Shown piece after piece: positions 9,892-18,211 of a DNA stretch of 64,000 nucleotides. The notes beneath the pieces are model-generated. The model did no database searches, had not been told where the DNA came from, and saw nothing but the letters and a program-made list of their open reading frames with translations. The first letter of the stretch is position 1. Every line of letters begins with the position of its first letter. The stretch is from Streptococcus gallolyticus (lineage in GTDB: Bacteria > Bacillota > Bacilli > Lactobacillales > Streptococcaceae): the NCBI GenBank assembly GCA_019794795.1, contig JAIMFC010000001.1, forward strand, positions 62,001 to 126,000. The letters are read 5' to 3'. The translations under genes were made by a program, and so were the position numbers.

Positions 9892-9920
9892 TTGACAAGC
9901 TAGCTTATCAGGCGTATAAT
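9892..9920 (+). promoter_or_regulatory. Promoter for nagA
   Basis: Consensus TTGACA and consensus TATAAT are separated by 17 bases, making this one of the strongest-looking promoters in the window. Confidence 0.8.
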
Positions 9921-9932
9921 GAAGAAAAATAT

Positions 9933-9944
9933 CGGTATAGACCA
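9933..9944. promoter_or_regulatory. NagR/DasR-type operator (dre-like) at nagA
   Basis: CGGTATAGACCA matches the GntR/HutC-type dre consensus TGGTCTAGACCA at 10 of 12 positions. It lies 12 bp after the -10 box and just before the nagA ribosome site, so a bound repressor would block transcription. No nagR gene is in the window. Confidence 0.6.
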
Positions 9945-9958
9945 AAAAGGAGGAAGAA

Positions 9959-11107
9959 ATGTCTCGATATATTCATGCGAAAACCCTTGTCTTAGCAGAT
10001 AAGGAAGTAGACAATGCTTATCTTGAAGTGACAGAAGATGGTCTCTTTGGTGACATTTTACTTGAAAAACCAGAAGGGCAAATAGAAGATTACAGCGATT
10101 ATATCTTAGCACCAGGTTTGGTAGATACTCACATTCATGGATATGCTTCTCACGATGTGATGGACAATGATTTTGAGGGGATCAAGGTCATTTCAGAAGG
10201 ATTGTTATCATGTGGGGTTACTTCTTGGTTACCTACGACATTGACAGATTCAACCGAGAATTTGGATGCAGTTTGTGAAACGATTGGCCTTCATGCTGGT
10301 GAAGAAAAAGGTGCTAAAATTCAAGGTATTTTCTTGGAGGGACCATTCTTCACGGAGAAATACAAGGGCGCACAAAATCCAAAATACATGAGTGATCCAG
10401 TGATTGAACGCTTGGACAAGTGGCATAGTCTGTCTAAGGGACTGGTCAATAAAATTGCCATTGCTCCTGAGCGTCAAGGGGTCAAGGAATTTATCGAATT
10501 TGCTAATAGTAAGGAAATTCGCACAGCTCTTGCTCATAGTGACGCTACTTTTGATCAGGCTAAGGCAGCTGTAGAGGCAGGTGCAAATATCTTTGTCCAT
10601 GTCTATAATGGCATGAGTGGTCTTCATCACCGTGAGCCTGGTATGGTTGGTGCTGCCTTGGACTTGGATAATGTTTTTGCGGAAGTGATCTGTGACGGTC
10701 ACCATGTTCATCCAGCAGCAGCAGATATTGTTGTTAAAGCGCGTGGTGCGGAAGAAACCGTTCTGATTACAGACTGCATGCGGGCTGGCGGTCAAGGTGA
10801 AGGCATGTCTCGCCTTGGTGAATTTGAGGTTATTGTGAAAGATGGAACGGCACGGTTGAAAGATTCTGGTAGCCTAGCAGGTTCTATTTTAGAGTTGATT
10901 CAAGCCGTTGAAAATGTGGTGAAATGGGGCTTGGTTGACTTGCCTGACGCCCTTCGTATGGCATCGTTTGCGCCTGCAAAATCTGTAGGTATAGACCATA
11001 TCTGTGGACAAATTGCTACTGGATGTGCAGCAGACTTTATTCTAGTTGATGACCAAGGTCACCTCAAAGCGACTTATCTGGATGGTATCAAACGATTTGA
11101 AAAATAA
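9959..11107 (+). CDS. nagA: N-acetylglucosamine-6-phosphate deacetylase
   Basis: It removes acetate from GlcNAc-6-phosphate to give glucosamine 6-phosphate, the first committed step of amino-sugar use and recycling. The 382-residue amidohydrolase shows the metal motif VDTHIHGY near residue 56, LEGPFF near 124, the HSDAT and HVYNGMSGLHHREPG histidines near 190-225, and the catalytic-Asp motif VLITDCM near 262. AAGGAGG precedes the start at good spacing. It is a single gene behind a strong promoter and a NagR-like site, so induction by amino sugars is likely. Confidence 0.96.
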   Translation: MSRYIHAKTLVLADKEVDNAYLEVTEDGLFGDILLEKPEGQIEDYSDYILAPGLVDTHIHGYASHDVMDNDFEGIKVISEGLLSCGVTSWLPTTLTDSTENLDAVCETIGLHAGEEKGAKIQGIFLEGPFFTEKYKGAQNPKYMSDPVIERLDKWHSLSKGLVNKIAIAPERQGVKEFIEFANSKEIRTALAHSDATFDQAKAAVEAGANIFVHVYNGMSGLHHREPGMVGAALDLDNVFAEVICDGHHVHPAAADIVVKARGAEETVLITDCMRAGGQGEGMSRLGEFEVIVKDGTARLKDSGSLAGSILELIQAVENVVKWGLVDLPDALRMASFAPAKSVGIDHICGQIATGCAADFILVDDQGHLKATYLDGIKRFEK

Positions 11108-11141
11108 GAAAAATTTGAGGTCTATATAGCTCAAATAAGAC

Positions 11142-11173
11142 AAAAAGCAACGGCATCGAATCTGTTGCTTTTT
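11142..11173 (+). terminator. Terminator after nagA
   Basis: AAAAAGCAAC and GTTGCTTTTT form a perfect 10-bp stem with a T-rich end. Confidence 0.85.
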
Positions 11174-11206
11174 ATTATGGCTTCGAGCCAGTTTTTTTCT
11201 GGAAGA

Positions 11207-11240
11207 AGAAATAAGAAAACCACCAGCTAGGCTGGTGGCT
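11207..11240 (-). terminator. Terminator after lysC
   Basis: CCACCAGC and GCTGGTGG form a perfect 8-bp stem with a TAG loop. Read on the minus strand it is followed by TTTTCTTATTTC. Confidence 0.8.
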
Positions 11241-11264
11241 GACAAGTCTTCAAACTTTCATTCA

Positions 11265-12620
11265 TTATTTTTCATTGAAGAAGGCTTCGTAGAGAGCTGT
11301 GAGGGCTGTGTCACGTTCGCTAGTTTTTACAACGAACATAACAGAAACCTCGCTGGCACCTTGTGAAATCATGGCCAAGTTGACCTGTTTTTCAGAAAGA
11401 GCACGTGTCGCAGTAGCAGCAACACCGATATGACTCTTCATTTTTTCCCCTACAATCATGATGATCGAAAGGTCGCGTTCAATTTCTGCCTTATCTACTT
11501 CCAACTTGTGGTTCAATTGGCGGAGAATTTCTTCTTCCTTGATAGGAGTGAGTTCGCGACCACGAAGGACGATTGACAGGTCATCAATTCCTGTTGGCAT
11601 GTGCTCCCAACGAATATTGAGATCTTCTAGAACTTGTAAAACTTTACGACCAAAACCAACTTCACGGTTCATGAGGTATTTGGAAATGTTAATGCTGACA
11701 AAATCGTCGTCAGCCGCAATTCCAACAACTGGTCGAGCTTCCTTGGTGTGGTTTAGAACAATTCGAGTACCTGGGTGGTCAGGATTATTCGTGTTTTTGA
11801 TGACCAAAGGGATTTTACCACGGTAGGCAGGCAAGAGTGCTTCGTCATGCAGAACAGAGAAGCCAGCATAAGCCAATTCTCGCATTTCACGGTAAGTTAA
11901 TTCCTCGATAGAATGCGGATTGTGGATAATCCCAGGATGGGCAGCAAAGATACCGTCAACATCGGTGAAGTTTTCGTAGAGATCTGCCTTGACACCGGCC
12001 GCAATGATTGAGCCAGTAATGTCTGATCCGCCACGAGAGAAGGTACAAATTTGGTTATCTACTGTCACGCCGAAGAAACCAGGGATGATGAGGACCTCCT
12101 CAGCGTCTCGCAAGGATTCAATCCGGTCATAACTAGAAGGCAAAATACGTGCATTTCCAGGTTCAGAACTAACAATCAAACCTGCTTCTTTAGGGTGGAT
12201 ATAGCGAGCAGGGAGTCCTGAGTGAGTAAAGTATTCTGCGATTAAGCGAGCATTATTATTTTCCCCGGCAGCCAAGAAAGCATCGTAAAGAAATTCATTG
12301 TCTTCAATTGGAAGACTGGCGAGTGCTTCAATATCTTGCGCAATTTTTTTGATGGATTTGGCTTGGAAACCAAGTTCGTCTACCATATCTTGGTAACGCT
12401 TGACAATCCATTCCTGACTAGCGGTAACGTCTTTACCATCAATATATTCTTTGTAGTATTTAATAAGGGCGTCTGTAACCTTTGTGTCGGACACCTCGCG
12501 TTTTCCTGGAGCCGATACCACCACGAAACGACGTTCGGGGTCAGCTTGGACGATTGAAAAAACTTTTTTGACTTGAGCAGCGGAAGCGAGTGAACTACCA
12601 CCAAATTTTATAACTTTCAT
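11265..12620 (-). CDS. lysC: Aspartate kinase
   Basis: It phosphorylates aspartate, the entry step to lysine, threonine, methionine and diaminopimelate or wall-lysine synthesis. The 451-residue protein starts with the kinase motif VIKFGGSSLA; the central FSRGGSDITG motif is present near residue 198. Two ACT-type regulatory repeats follow after about residue 305 (DDFVSINISK, then SIIMIVGEKM). It lies alone on the minus strand, convergent with nagA. No lysine riboswitch was seen in its short leader. Which end-product inhibits it cannot be read from the sequence. Confidence 0.95.
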   Translation of the reverse strand: MKVIKFGGSSLASAAQVKKVFSIVQADPERRFVVVSAPGKREVSDTKVTDALIKYYKEYIDGKDVTASQEWIVKRYQDMVDELGFQAKSIKKIAQDIEALASLPIEDNEFLYDAFLAAGENNNARLIAEYFTHSGLPARYIHPKEAGLIVSSEPGNARILPSSYDRIESLRDAEEVLIIPGFFGVTVDNQICTFSRGGSDITGSIIAAGVKADLYENFTDVDGIFAAHPGIIHNPHSIEELTYREMRELAYAGFSVLHDEALLPAYRGKIPLVIKNTNNPDHPGTRIVLNHTKEARPVVGIAADDDFVSINISKYLMNREVGFGRKVLQVLEDLNIRWEHMPTGIDDLSIVLRGRELTPIKEEEILRQLNHKLEVDKAEIERDLSIIMIVGEKMKSHIGVAATATRALSEKQVNLAMISQGASEVSVMFVVKTSERDTALTALYEAFFNEK

Positions 12621-12644
12621 AAGGGCTCCTTCTAACTTTTTACT

Positions 12645-12673
12645 ATTATAGCAAAATATGGGGGGCTTGTCAG
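12645..12673 (-). promoter_or_regulatory. Promoter for lysC
   Basis: On the minus strand CTGACA is followed after 17 bases by consensus TATAAT, 25 bp before the lysC start. Confidence 0.65.
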
Positions 12674-12781
12674 TAGACCCTAAAGCTTCTAGTGATATTA
12701 GAAATCTATTAAAAGCTATAGTTATAGCCTATTTTGTGGTAAAATAAGAAAGGATTAGTGAAAATTTGCTGGAGGATTACA

Positions 12782-13432
12782 ATGGTTTACAAGGGCATTA
12801 TTTTTGATATGGATGGTGTTTTATTTGATACGGAGACTTTTTATTATCAGAGACGGAAAGATTTTCTAGCTAGCAAAGGGATTTCTATTGAACACCTCGC
12901 GCCTTCAACGTTTGTGGGAGGTAGAGCCAGTCAAGTTTGGGAATTGATTTTACGAGAGGATATTGTTAACTGGGATATTGACCAGCTAAGTCAAGAATAT
13001 GCAGCTTATAAGGAAGAGCATCCGGCGCCCTATAAAGAATTGGTTTTTCCAGACACCAAGAAGAGTTTACAAACATTAGTAGATATGGGGCTTGAACTGG
13101 TCATTGGTTCGAATACAGACAAGAGTGATGTGCAGAAAGCTATTGAAGATGCAGAAATTGCTCCATATTTTAAAAAAGTATTCTCTGGAACGGATTGTAT
13201 TGCTTGCAAGCCTCATCCAGCAGTTTATCAAAAAGCTCAGGCATATTTAGGGTATCCTGCTGAGGAAGTCTTGGTTATTGAAGATTCGACCAAAGGAATT
13301 CAGGCAGCTGTGAGTGCAGGTTTGGAAATTTGGGCTATTGAAGATAAACAAATGGGACTTGACCAAAGTCAGGCGGATCGTCTCTTTTCAAGTTTGAGCG
13401 AAGTAGTTGAAGAAATCGCTAGAAAACGTTAG
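12782..13432 (+). CDS. HAD-superfamily hydrolase, beta-phosphoglucomutase-like
   Basis: A 216-residue haloacid-dehalogenase-type phosphatase. Motif I is FDMDGVLFDTE at residues 8-18, with nucleophile and acid/base Asp. Motif II is in VIGSNTDKS, the motif III lysine is in CKPHPAVY, and motif IV is VIEDSTKGIQAA. An alpha-helical C1 cap lies between motifs I and II, which places it with the phosphatases and mutases acting on small phosphosugars. The substrate is unknown. The ATG at 12782 follows GGAGG by 7 bases and is preferred to the ATG 24 bp upstream, which has no ribosome site. Confidence 0.85.
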   Translation: MVYKGIIFDMDGVLFDTETFYYQRRKDFLASKGISIEHLAPSTFVGGRASQVWELILREDIVNWDIDQLSQEYAAYKEEHPAPYKELVFPDTKKSLQTLVDMGLELVIGSNTDKSDVQKAIEDAEIAPYFKKVFSGTDCIACKPHPAVYQKAQAYLGYPAEEVLVIEDSTKGIQAAVSAGLEIWAIEDKQMGLDQSQADRLFSSLSEVVEEIARKR

Positions 13433-13453
13433 TCAAAGGCTAGCGTTTTTTTC
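13423..13453 (+). terminator. Terminator overlapping the end of the HAD gene
   Basis: AAAACGTTAG and CTAGCGTTTT form a 10-bp stem with one G-U pair, followed by a run of T. The stop codon lies in the left arm. Confidence 0.85.
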
Positions 13454-13523
13454 GATACCTAAGGAATTTCATCCGATGTCACATAAATTCATGAAAAGTT
13501 TTGTATAAATTTTCAAAAAACTA

Positions 13524-13553
13524 TGTTACAATAATTAAAATTTGATTTTCAAA
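13524..13553 (+). promoter_or_regulatory. fabM promoter with FabT-type operator
   Basis: An extended -10 box (TG-T-TACAAT, 13524-13532) is followed by the palindrome TTTGATTTTCAAA at 13541-13553. The known streptococcal FabT motif is TTTGA-NNN-TCAAA. The operator covers the expected transcription start, so repression is likely. Confidence 0.65.
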
Positions 13554-13582
13554 TGTTTTAACATTCAAACTAAGGAGGAGAG

Positions 13583-14374
13583 ATGGAATTTTCAACGATT
13601 AAATACAAGGTACTGGATAAAGTTGCTGTTCTAACCTTGAACCGACCTGCGGTTTCAAACGGCTTTAACATTCCTATGTGTCAAGAAATTTTAAGTGCCT
13701 TATCCTTGGTAGAGGAGGATCCAGCAGTTTCTATTTTGCAAATTCAGGCCAATGGACCTATTTTTTCGGTTGGTGGGGATTTGGTAGAAATGAAGCGAGC
13801 TGTGGATGAGGATGATATTTCTTCATTGGTCCAGATCGCAGAGTTGGTCAACGATATTTCCTTTGCCATTAAAAAACTGCCGAAAGTAGTGTTAATGGTG
13901 ACAGATGGTGCAGTTGCTGGTGCGGCTGCTAATATGGCGGTTGCGGCAGATTTTGTCATTTCTTCTCTGAAAACCAAGTTTATTCAAGCTTTTGTTGGCG
14001 TTGGTTTGGCTCCGGATGCGGGTGGTTTATTCCTTTTGACAAGGGCTATTGGCGCCAACCGTGCTAGTCAGTTAGCCATGACAGGTGAGAGCTTATCAGC
14101 AGAAAAAGCGCAAGAGTATGGCCTGGTCTACAAGGTAGTTGACTCTGAAAAAATTGATAAAACAGTGGCGCAGACCGTCAAAAAATTATTACGAGGTTCT
14201 GTAAATTCTTACCGAGCTATTAAGGAAATGGTTTGGAAGAGTCAATTTGAAGAGTGGGAAGCCTACAAGAATTTGGAGTTGTCTTTACAGAAAGAATTAG
14301 CCTTTATGGAAGACTTTAAAGAAGGCGTTCGAGCTCATTCTGAAAGACGCCGCCCACAATTCAAAGGAAACTAA
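13583..14374 (+). CDS. fabM: Trans-2-decenoyl-ACP isomerase FabM
   Basis: In streptococci this enzyme converts trans-2-decenoyl-ACP to the cis-3 isomer, which starts unsaturated fatty acid synthesis and replaces FabA. The 263-residue protein belongs to the crotonase (enoyl-CoA hydratase/isomerase) superfamily. It shows the oxyanion-hole segments [10 protein letters not shown] near residue 60 and [19 protein letters not shown] near 110-128. It opens the fatty acid cluster, with AAGGAGGAGAG before the start. The fabM call rests on position as well as family, since crotonase proteins are hard to tell apart. Confidence 0.92.
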   Translation: MEFSTIKYKVLDKVAVLTLNRPAVSNGFNIPMCQEILSALSLVEEDPAVSILQIQANGPIFSVGGDLVEMKRAVDEDDISSLVQIAELVNDISFAIKKLPKVVLMVTDGAVAGAAANMAVAADFVISSLKTKFIQAFVGVGLAPDAGGLFLLTRAIGANRASQLAMTGESLSAEKAQEYGLVYKVVDSEKIDKTVAQTVKKLLRGSVNSYRAIKEMVWKSQFEEWEAYKNLELSLQKELAFMEDFKEGVRAHSERRRPQFKGN

Positions 14375-14394
14375 TAATTAGATAGATAAAAAAG

Positions 14395-14424
14395 TTTGAC
14401 AATCAAACGGTATTGATGTATACT
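14395..14424 (+). promoter_or_regulatory. fabT promoter with overlapping FabT operator
   Basis: TTGACA (14396-14401) and TATACT (14419-14424) are 17 bases apart. The palindrome TTTGACAATCAAA at 14395-14407 covers the -35 box, so FabT should repress its own gene and those downstream. Confidence 0.75.
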
Positions 14425-14454
14425 TTGTTTGCAAAAATACAGGAGGTGCTTATT

Positions 14455-14889
14455 TTGGAAGACCAAAAGATTAATGATTACCTAACATCAGTCTTTAACA
14501 ATGTCTTAATCATAGAAGAAGCAACCCTTCGTAGTAGTCGTTTTAACGATGTGTCAATCAAAGAAGTCCATACCTTAGATGTGATTGGAGACAAGAAAGA
14601 TGCGACACCAAGTGATGTATCCCGTGCTTTAATGGTGACATTAGGGACGGTTACGACTAGTCTGAATAATCTTGAGCGAAAAGGCTATATTGAGCGAGTT
14701 CGTTCGACAAAGGACCGAAGAGTTGTTCACCTCTATCTCACAAAAAAAGGCCGCTTGGTTTATCGTCTCCACCAGCGTTTTCATAACGAAATGGTGAAGA
14801 AGATTACCAGTGGTATGAGCGAGATAGAGTTTCAGGCTATGAAAAGAGGGTTGCGTAATCTTTACGATTTCTTAGAGGATTTGAAGTAA
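14455..14889 (+). CDS. fabT: Fatty acid synthesis repressor FabT (MarR family)
   Basis: A MarR-type DNA-binding protein that represses fab genes when bound to long-chain acyl-ACP. The 144-residue protein has a winged helix at about residues 48-98 ([20 protein letters not shown], then a [14 protein letters not shown] wing). I chose the TTG at 14455 because AGGAGG lies 8 bases upstream and [16 protein letters not shown] fits known FabT starts; earlier in-frame starts lie in the promoter. The stop codon shares one base with the fabH start. Sites matching its motif occur before fabM, fabT and fabK. Confidence 0.94.
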   Translation: MEDQKINDYLTSVFNNVLIIEEATLRSSRFNDVSIKEVHTLDVIGDKKDATPSDVSRALMVTLGTVTTSLNNLERKGYIERVRSTKDRRVVHLYLTKKGRLVYRLHQRFHNEMVKKITSGMSEIEFQAMKRGLRNLYDFLEDLK

Positions 14890-15863
14890 TGACTTATGCA
14901 AAAGTTAGTCAGGTTGCACATTATCTGCCTGAGCAGATTGTAACCAATGATGATTTGGCGCAAATCATGGATACCAGTCACGACTGGATTGTGACTCGGA
15001 CAGGGATTGAGGAGCGTCGGATTGTAAAAACAGAGCAAACCAGTGATTTGGCAACCAAGGTAGCAGAATCACTCCTTGCTAAAAGTGGTTTATCTGCAGA
15101 TGCGGTAGATTTTATTCTCGTAGCGACTATTAGCCCAGATAGCCAGATGCCTTCAACGGCTGCCCTGGTGCAAGCAAATATATGTGCTCATAATGCCTTT
15201 GCCCTAGATGTGTCAGCAGCTTGTTCAGGCTTTGTATTTGCCCTTTCAATGGCAGATAAGCTGATTGCGTCGGGTGCCTACAAAAAAGGCATGGTGATTG
15301 GAGCAGAGGTCTTGTCTAAAACAGTGGACTGGTCTGACCGGTCAACAGCTGTTCTTTTCGGTGATGGGGCTGGTGGTGTGCTTCTTGAAGCAAGTCAAGA
15401 AAAGCATTTTTTAGGCGAATTTCTTCGTGCAGATGGTGCTAGAGGCCAGGGGTTGACTTCTGGGACATCATCGCTCACTTCCCCCTTCTCAGAAGGAAAG
15501 GAGGGGAGCGCTTATCTGAAAATGGAGGGACGGATGATTTTCGATTTTGCTACTCGTGATCTCCCTAAAACCATTGCTCAGTTATTGGACCAAGAAGAAG
15601 TAGAGACAAGTCAAGTAGATTATTTCCTACTTCATCAGGCCAATGTTCGTATTCTGGAAAAAATTGCTAAAAAGCTTGGAGTGGATCGTCAAAAATTTCC
15701 GACCAACCTTCATCGTTATGGCAATACCAGTGCAGGCTCCATTCCGATTCTACTGTCTGAATTAGTAGAGAATGGAACTTTACAATTGGATGGTGGCCAA
15801 ACTCTACTTTTAAGTGGATTTGGCGGAGGTCTCACATGGGGCGCCATCCTACTCAAACTTTAG
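14889..15863 (+). CDS. fabH: 3-oxoacyl-ACP synthase III
   Basis: It condenses acetyl-CoA with malonyl-ACP to begin each fatty acid chain. The 324-residue thiolase-fold enzyme shows its Cys-His-Asn triad: Cys in [13 protein letters not shown] near residue 112, His in [10 protein letters not shown] near 249, and Asn in GNTSAGSIP near 279. The ATG shares one base with the fabT stop (TAATG), so translation is coupled to the repressor. It belongs to the fabT-fabH-acpP transcript. Confidence 0.97.
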   Translation: MTYAKVSQVAHYLPEQIVTNDDLAQIMDTSHDWIVTRTGIEERRIVKTEQTSDLATKVAESLLAKSGLSADAVDFILVATISPDSQMPSTAALVQANICAHNAFALDVSAACSGFVFALSMADKLIASGAYKKGMVIGAEVLSKTVDWSDRSTAVLFGDGAGGVLLEASQEKHFLGEFLRADGARGQGLTSGTSSLTSPFSEGKEGSAYLKMEGRMIFDFATRDLPKTIAQLLDQEEVETSQVDYFLLHQANVRILEKIAKKLGVDRQKFPTNLHRYGNTSAGSIPILLSELVENGTLQLDGGQTLLLSGFGGGLTWGAILLKL

Positions 15864-15920
15864 TTAATGAACTGTTTTACAGTTATTAAAAAATATTTTA
15901 TATAAAAAGGAGACAGAAAC

Positions 15921-16145
15921 ATGTCAGTATTTGAAAAAGTACAAGCAATCATCGTAGAAGAACTTGGTAAGGAAACTGAAGAAGTTCAATTGTCAACAAC
16001 TTTTGAAGATTTGGACGCAGATTCATTGGATTTGTTCCAAGTTATCTCAGAAATCGAAGATGCATTTGATATCCAAATCGAGTCAGAAGACGGTTTGAAC
16101 ACAGTTGCAGATTTGGTTGCTTACGTTGAAGAGCAAACAAAATAA
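15921..16145 (+). CDS. acpP: Acyl carrier protein
   Basis: A 74-residue acidic carrier that holds the growing acyl chain on a phosphopantetheine arm. The attachment serine is in [13 protein letters not shown] near residue 37, and AcpS (8.4 kb) is the modifying enzyme. AAAAAGGAGA precedes the ATG, a strong ribosome site fitting a highly expressed protein. A perfect hairpin terminator directly follows, which limits read-through into fabK. Confidence 0.97.
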   Translation: MSVFEKVQAIIVEELGKETEEVQLSTTFEDLDADSLDLFQVISEIEDAFDIQIESEDGLNTVADLVAYVEEQTK

Positions 16146-16149
16146 GTTT

Positions 16150-16176
16150 AAAATGCTATTAATATAGCATTTTATT
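16150..16176 (+). terminator. Terminator after acpP
   Basis: AAAATGCTAT and ATAGCATTTT form a perfect 10-bp stem with a TAAT loop, followed by ATT. It separates fabT-fabH-acpP from the fabK group. Confidence 0.8.
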
Positions 16177-16187
16177 GGGCAAAATAC

Positions 16188-16216
16188 TTTGACTTTCAAA
16201 ACTTTTGTTTGTCAAA
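16188..16216. promoter_or_regulatory. Pair of FabT-type operators upstream of fabK
   Basis: TTTGACTTTCAAA (16188-16200) is a clear FabT palindrome. TTTGTTTGTCAAA (16204-16216) is a weaker one, which on the minus strand reads TTTGACAAACAAA. They lie 96 bp and more before fabK. I could not define the -10 box of this promoter. Confidence 0.6.
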
Positions 16217-16234
16217 GTATCAAAGAGATGAGTG

Positions 16235-16252
16235 GAGGGAGATGCCTCCCTC
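16235..16252 (+). other. GC-rich hairpin in the fabK leader
   Basis: GAGGGAG and CTCCCTC form a perfect 7-bp stem around ATGC. Only a weak T-stretch (TTGTTT) follows. It lies 59 bp before fabK and downstream of the FabT sites. Its role is unknown. Confidence 0.45.
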
Positions 16253-16311
16253 TTGTTTAGGTAATGTTTTGAACTTCAAAGGATTATCTAAGCAAATAAA
16301 ATGAGGATGAC

Positions 16312-17277
16312 ATGCAAACAAGGATTACAGAATTACTACAAATCAAATACCCAATTTTCCAAGGAGGAATGGCATGGGTAGCAGATGGAGACTTGGCAGG
16401 TGCAGTCTCAAATGCAGGTGGCTTAGGGATTATTGGTGGGGGAAACGCTCCTAAAGAAGTTGTGAAAGCCAATATTGATAAGGTGAAATCCATTACAGAT
16501 AAGCCCTTTGGTGTAAATATCATGCTACTTTCTCCGTTTGCTGATGACATTGTAGATTTGGTGATTGAAGAAGGTGTCAAGGTGGTAACAACAGGCGCTG
16601 GAAATCCTGGGAAGTACATGGAACGTTTCCATGCAGCAGGGATTACAGTTATTCCAGTTGTACCAAGTGTCGCCTTGGCCAAGCGTATGGAAAAACTAGG
16701 TGCAGATGCGGTCATTGCAGAAGGAATGGAGGCAGGTGGTCATATCGGAAAATTGACGACCATGACTTTGGTACGTCAAGTGGTAGATGCCGTTTCGATT
16801 CCTGTCATTGCAGCAGGAGGTATTGCTGACGGACGTGGTGCGGCGGCTGGTTTTATGTTGGGTGCTGAGGCCGTTCAAGTCGGTACTCGCTTTGTCGTTG
16901 CCAAAGAATCCAATGCTCATCCTAACTTTAAGGCGAAAATTTTGAAGGCTAGGGATATTGACACTGTTATTTCAGCTTCTATTGTCGGTCATCCTGTTCG
17001 TGCCTTGAAGAACAAATTATCCACAGCCTACTCAGCGGCTGAAAAAGATTTCCTTCGTGGGGAAAAAACAGCAGAGGACATTGAAGTTCTAGGAGCTGGT
17101 GCCCTTCGCAATGCTGTTGTAGATGGGGATGTGGAGAACGGTTCAGTTATGGCGGGACAGATTGCTGGTTTGGTCAAGGCTGAAGAAACTTGTGAAGAAA
17201 TTTTGAAAGATATTTACGAAGGTGCTGCCGAGGTCATTCGTCAAGAAGCTGCTCGCTGGACCTCAGTTGGAGAGTAA
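16312..17277 (+). CDS. fabK: Enoyl-ACP reductase II, FMN-dependent
   Basis: It reduces enoyl-ACP in the last step of each elongation round, with FMN and NADH; streptococci use it in place of FabI, so it is not a triclosan target. The 321-residue protein has the nitronate-monooxygenase-like barrel, with FQGGMAWVADGDLAGAVS at the N-terminus, the EGMEAGGHIG motif near residue 140, and the flavin phosphate-binding loop PVIAAGGIADG near 165. It begins the second transcription group of the cluster; fabD starts one base after its stop. Confidence 0.97.
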   Translation: MQTRITELLQIKYPIFQGGMAWVADGDLAGAVSNAGGLGIIGGGNAPKEVVKANIDKVKSITDKPFGVNIMLLSPFADDIVDLVIEEGVKVVTTGAGNPGKYMERFHAAGITVIPVVPSVALAKRMEKLGADAVIAEGMEAGGHIGKLTTMTLVRQVVDAVSIPVIAAGGIADGRGAAAGFMLGAEAVQVGTRFVVAKESNAHPNFKAKILKARDIDTVISASIVGHPVRALKNKLSTAYSAAEKDFLRGEKTAEDIEVLGAGALRNAVVDGDVENGSVMAGQIAGLVKAEETCEEILKDIYEGAAEVIRQEAARWTSVGE

Positions 17278-17278
17278 G

Positions 17279-18211
17279 ATGACAAAAACAGCTTTTTTAT
17301 TTGCTGGTCAAGGTGCACAAGGTTTGGGCATGGCGCGGGATTTGTATGACCGCTTTGCTCTTGTCCAGGAAACTTTTAACCAGGCAAGTCAAATTCTAGG
17401 ATACGATGTTCGTAGCTTGATTGACCAAGATGAAAATAAGTTGAACCAGACACGCTATACGCAACCAGCTATTTTGACGACTTCGGTAGCGATTTATCGC
17501 CTACTTTTGGAGCATGGAATTGCGCCTGGTGCAGTAGCTGGCCTTTCCTTGGGGGAATACTCGGCTTTAGTGGCAGCGGGTGCTTTGGATTTTGAGATCG
17601 CTTTGAAACTGGTTGCTATGCGGGGTGTCTTCATGGAGGAGGCTGCGCCTATTGGTAGTGGGAAAATGATTGCAGTGCTGAATACCGATGCCGCTTTGAT
17701 TGAAGAAGTTTGCCGAGAAGCATCGGCGGTAGGTCTAGTTGCTCCAGCAAACTACAATACACCAGCTCAAATCGTTATCGGTGGAGAAGTGGAGGCTGTG
17801 GATAAGGCTGTAGAATTATTGAAAGAAGCAGGCTGTAAACGCCTCATCCCTCTCAATGTCTCTGGTCCCTTTCACACAGCCTTGTTAAAACCAGCCAGTC
17901 AACAATTGGCAACTGAATTGGCTTCGATTGACTTTGCAGACTTTCAAGTGCCACTGGTTGGAAATACGGAAGCACAGGTCATGGAAAAAGACCAGATTGC
18001 GGGCTTGTTGGCACGTCAGGTCATGGAGCCAGTTCGTTTTTATGAGTCTATTGCTTGTTTGACAGAGCTAGGCGTAGAAAGATTTATCGAAATTGGACCA
18101 GGGAAAGTCTTGTCTGGTTTTATCAAAAAAATAGATAAAACAGTGCCAGTTGTCTCTGTTGAAGATGTGGCAAGCTTTGAAAATTTTTTGGGAGAATGGA
18201 ATGGAAATTAA
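17279..18211 (+). CDS. fabD: Malonyl-CoA:ACP transacylase
   Basis: It transfers malonyl groups from CoA to ACP to supply the elongation substrate. The 310-residue protein has the hydrolase motif GLSLGEYSAL with the nucleophilic serine near residue 92, the N-terminal FLFAGQGAQGLGM motif, and the catalytic His in VSGPFHTALL near 198. I chose the ATG at 17279, which has GGAG at proper distance inside the fabK end; the frame is open upstream only because it overlaps fabK. It overlaps fabG by 11 bases. Confidence 0.96.
   Translation: MTKTAFLFAGQGAQGLGMARDLYDRFALVQETFNQASQILGYDVRSLIDQDENKLNQTRYTQPAILTTSVAIYRLLLEHGIAPGAVAGLSLGEYSALVAAGALDFEIALKLVAMRGVFMEEAAPIGSGKMIAVLNTDAALIEEVCREASAVGLVAPANYNTPAQIVIGGEVEAVDKAVELLKEAGCKRLIPLNVSGPFHTALLKPASQQLATELASIDFADFQVPLVGNTEAQVMEKDQIAGLLARQVMEPVRFYESIACLTELGVERFIEIGPGKVLSGFIKKIDKTVPVVSVEDVASFENFLGEWNGN

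Noticed and set aside
10250-10795. 181-codon open frame on the minus strand inside nagA
   Set aside because: It is antisense to a clear nagA and its composition (Cys, His, Thr, Phe-rich) reflects the complementary codons; no ribosome site.
12621-12757. Lysine or other riboswitch upstream of lysC
   Set aside because: The leader is only about 20 nt from the apparent start to the gene; no aptamer fits.
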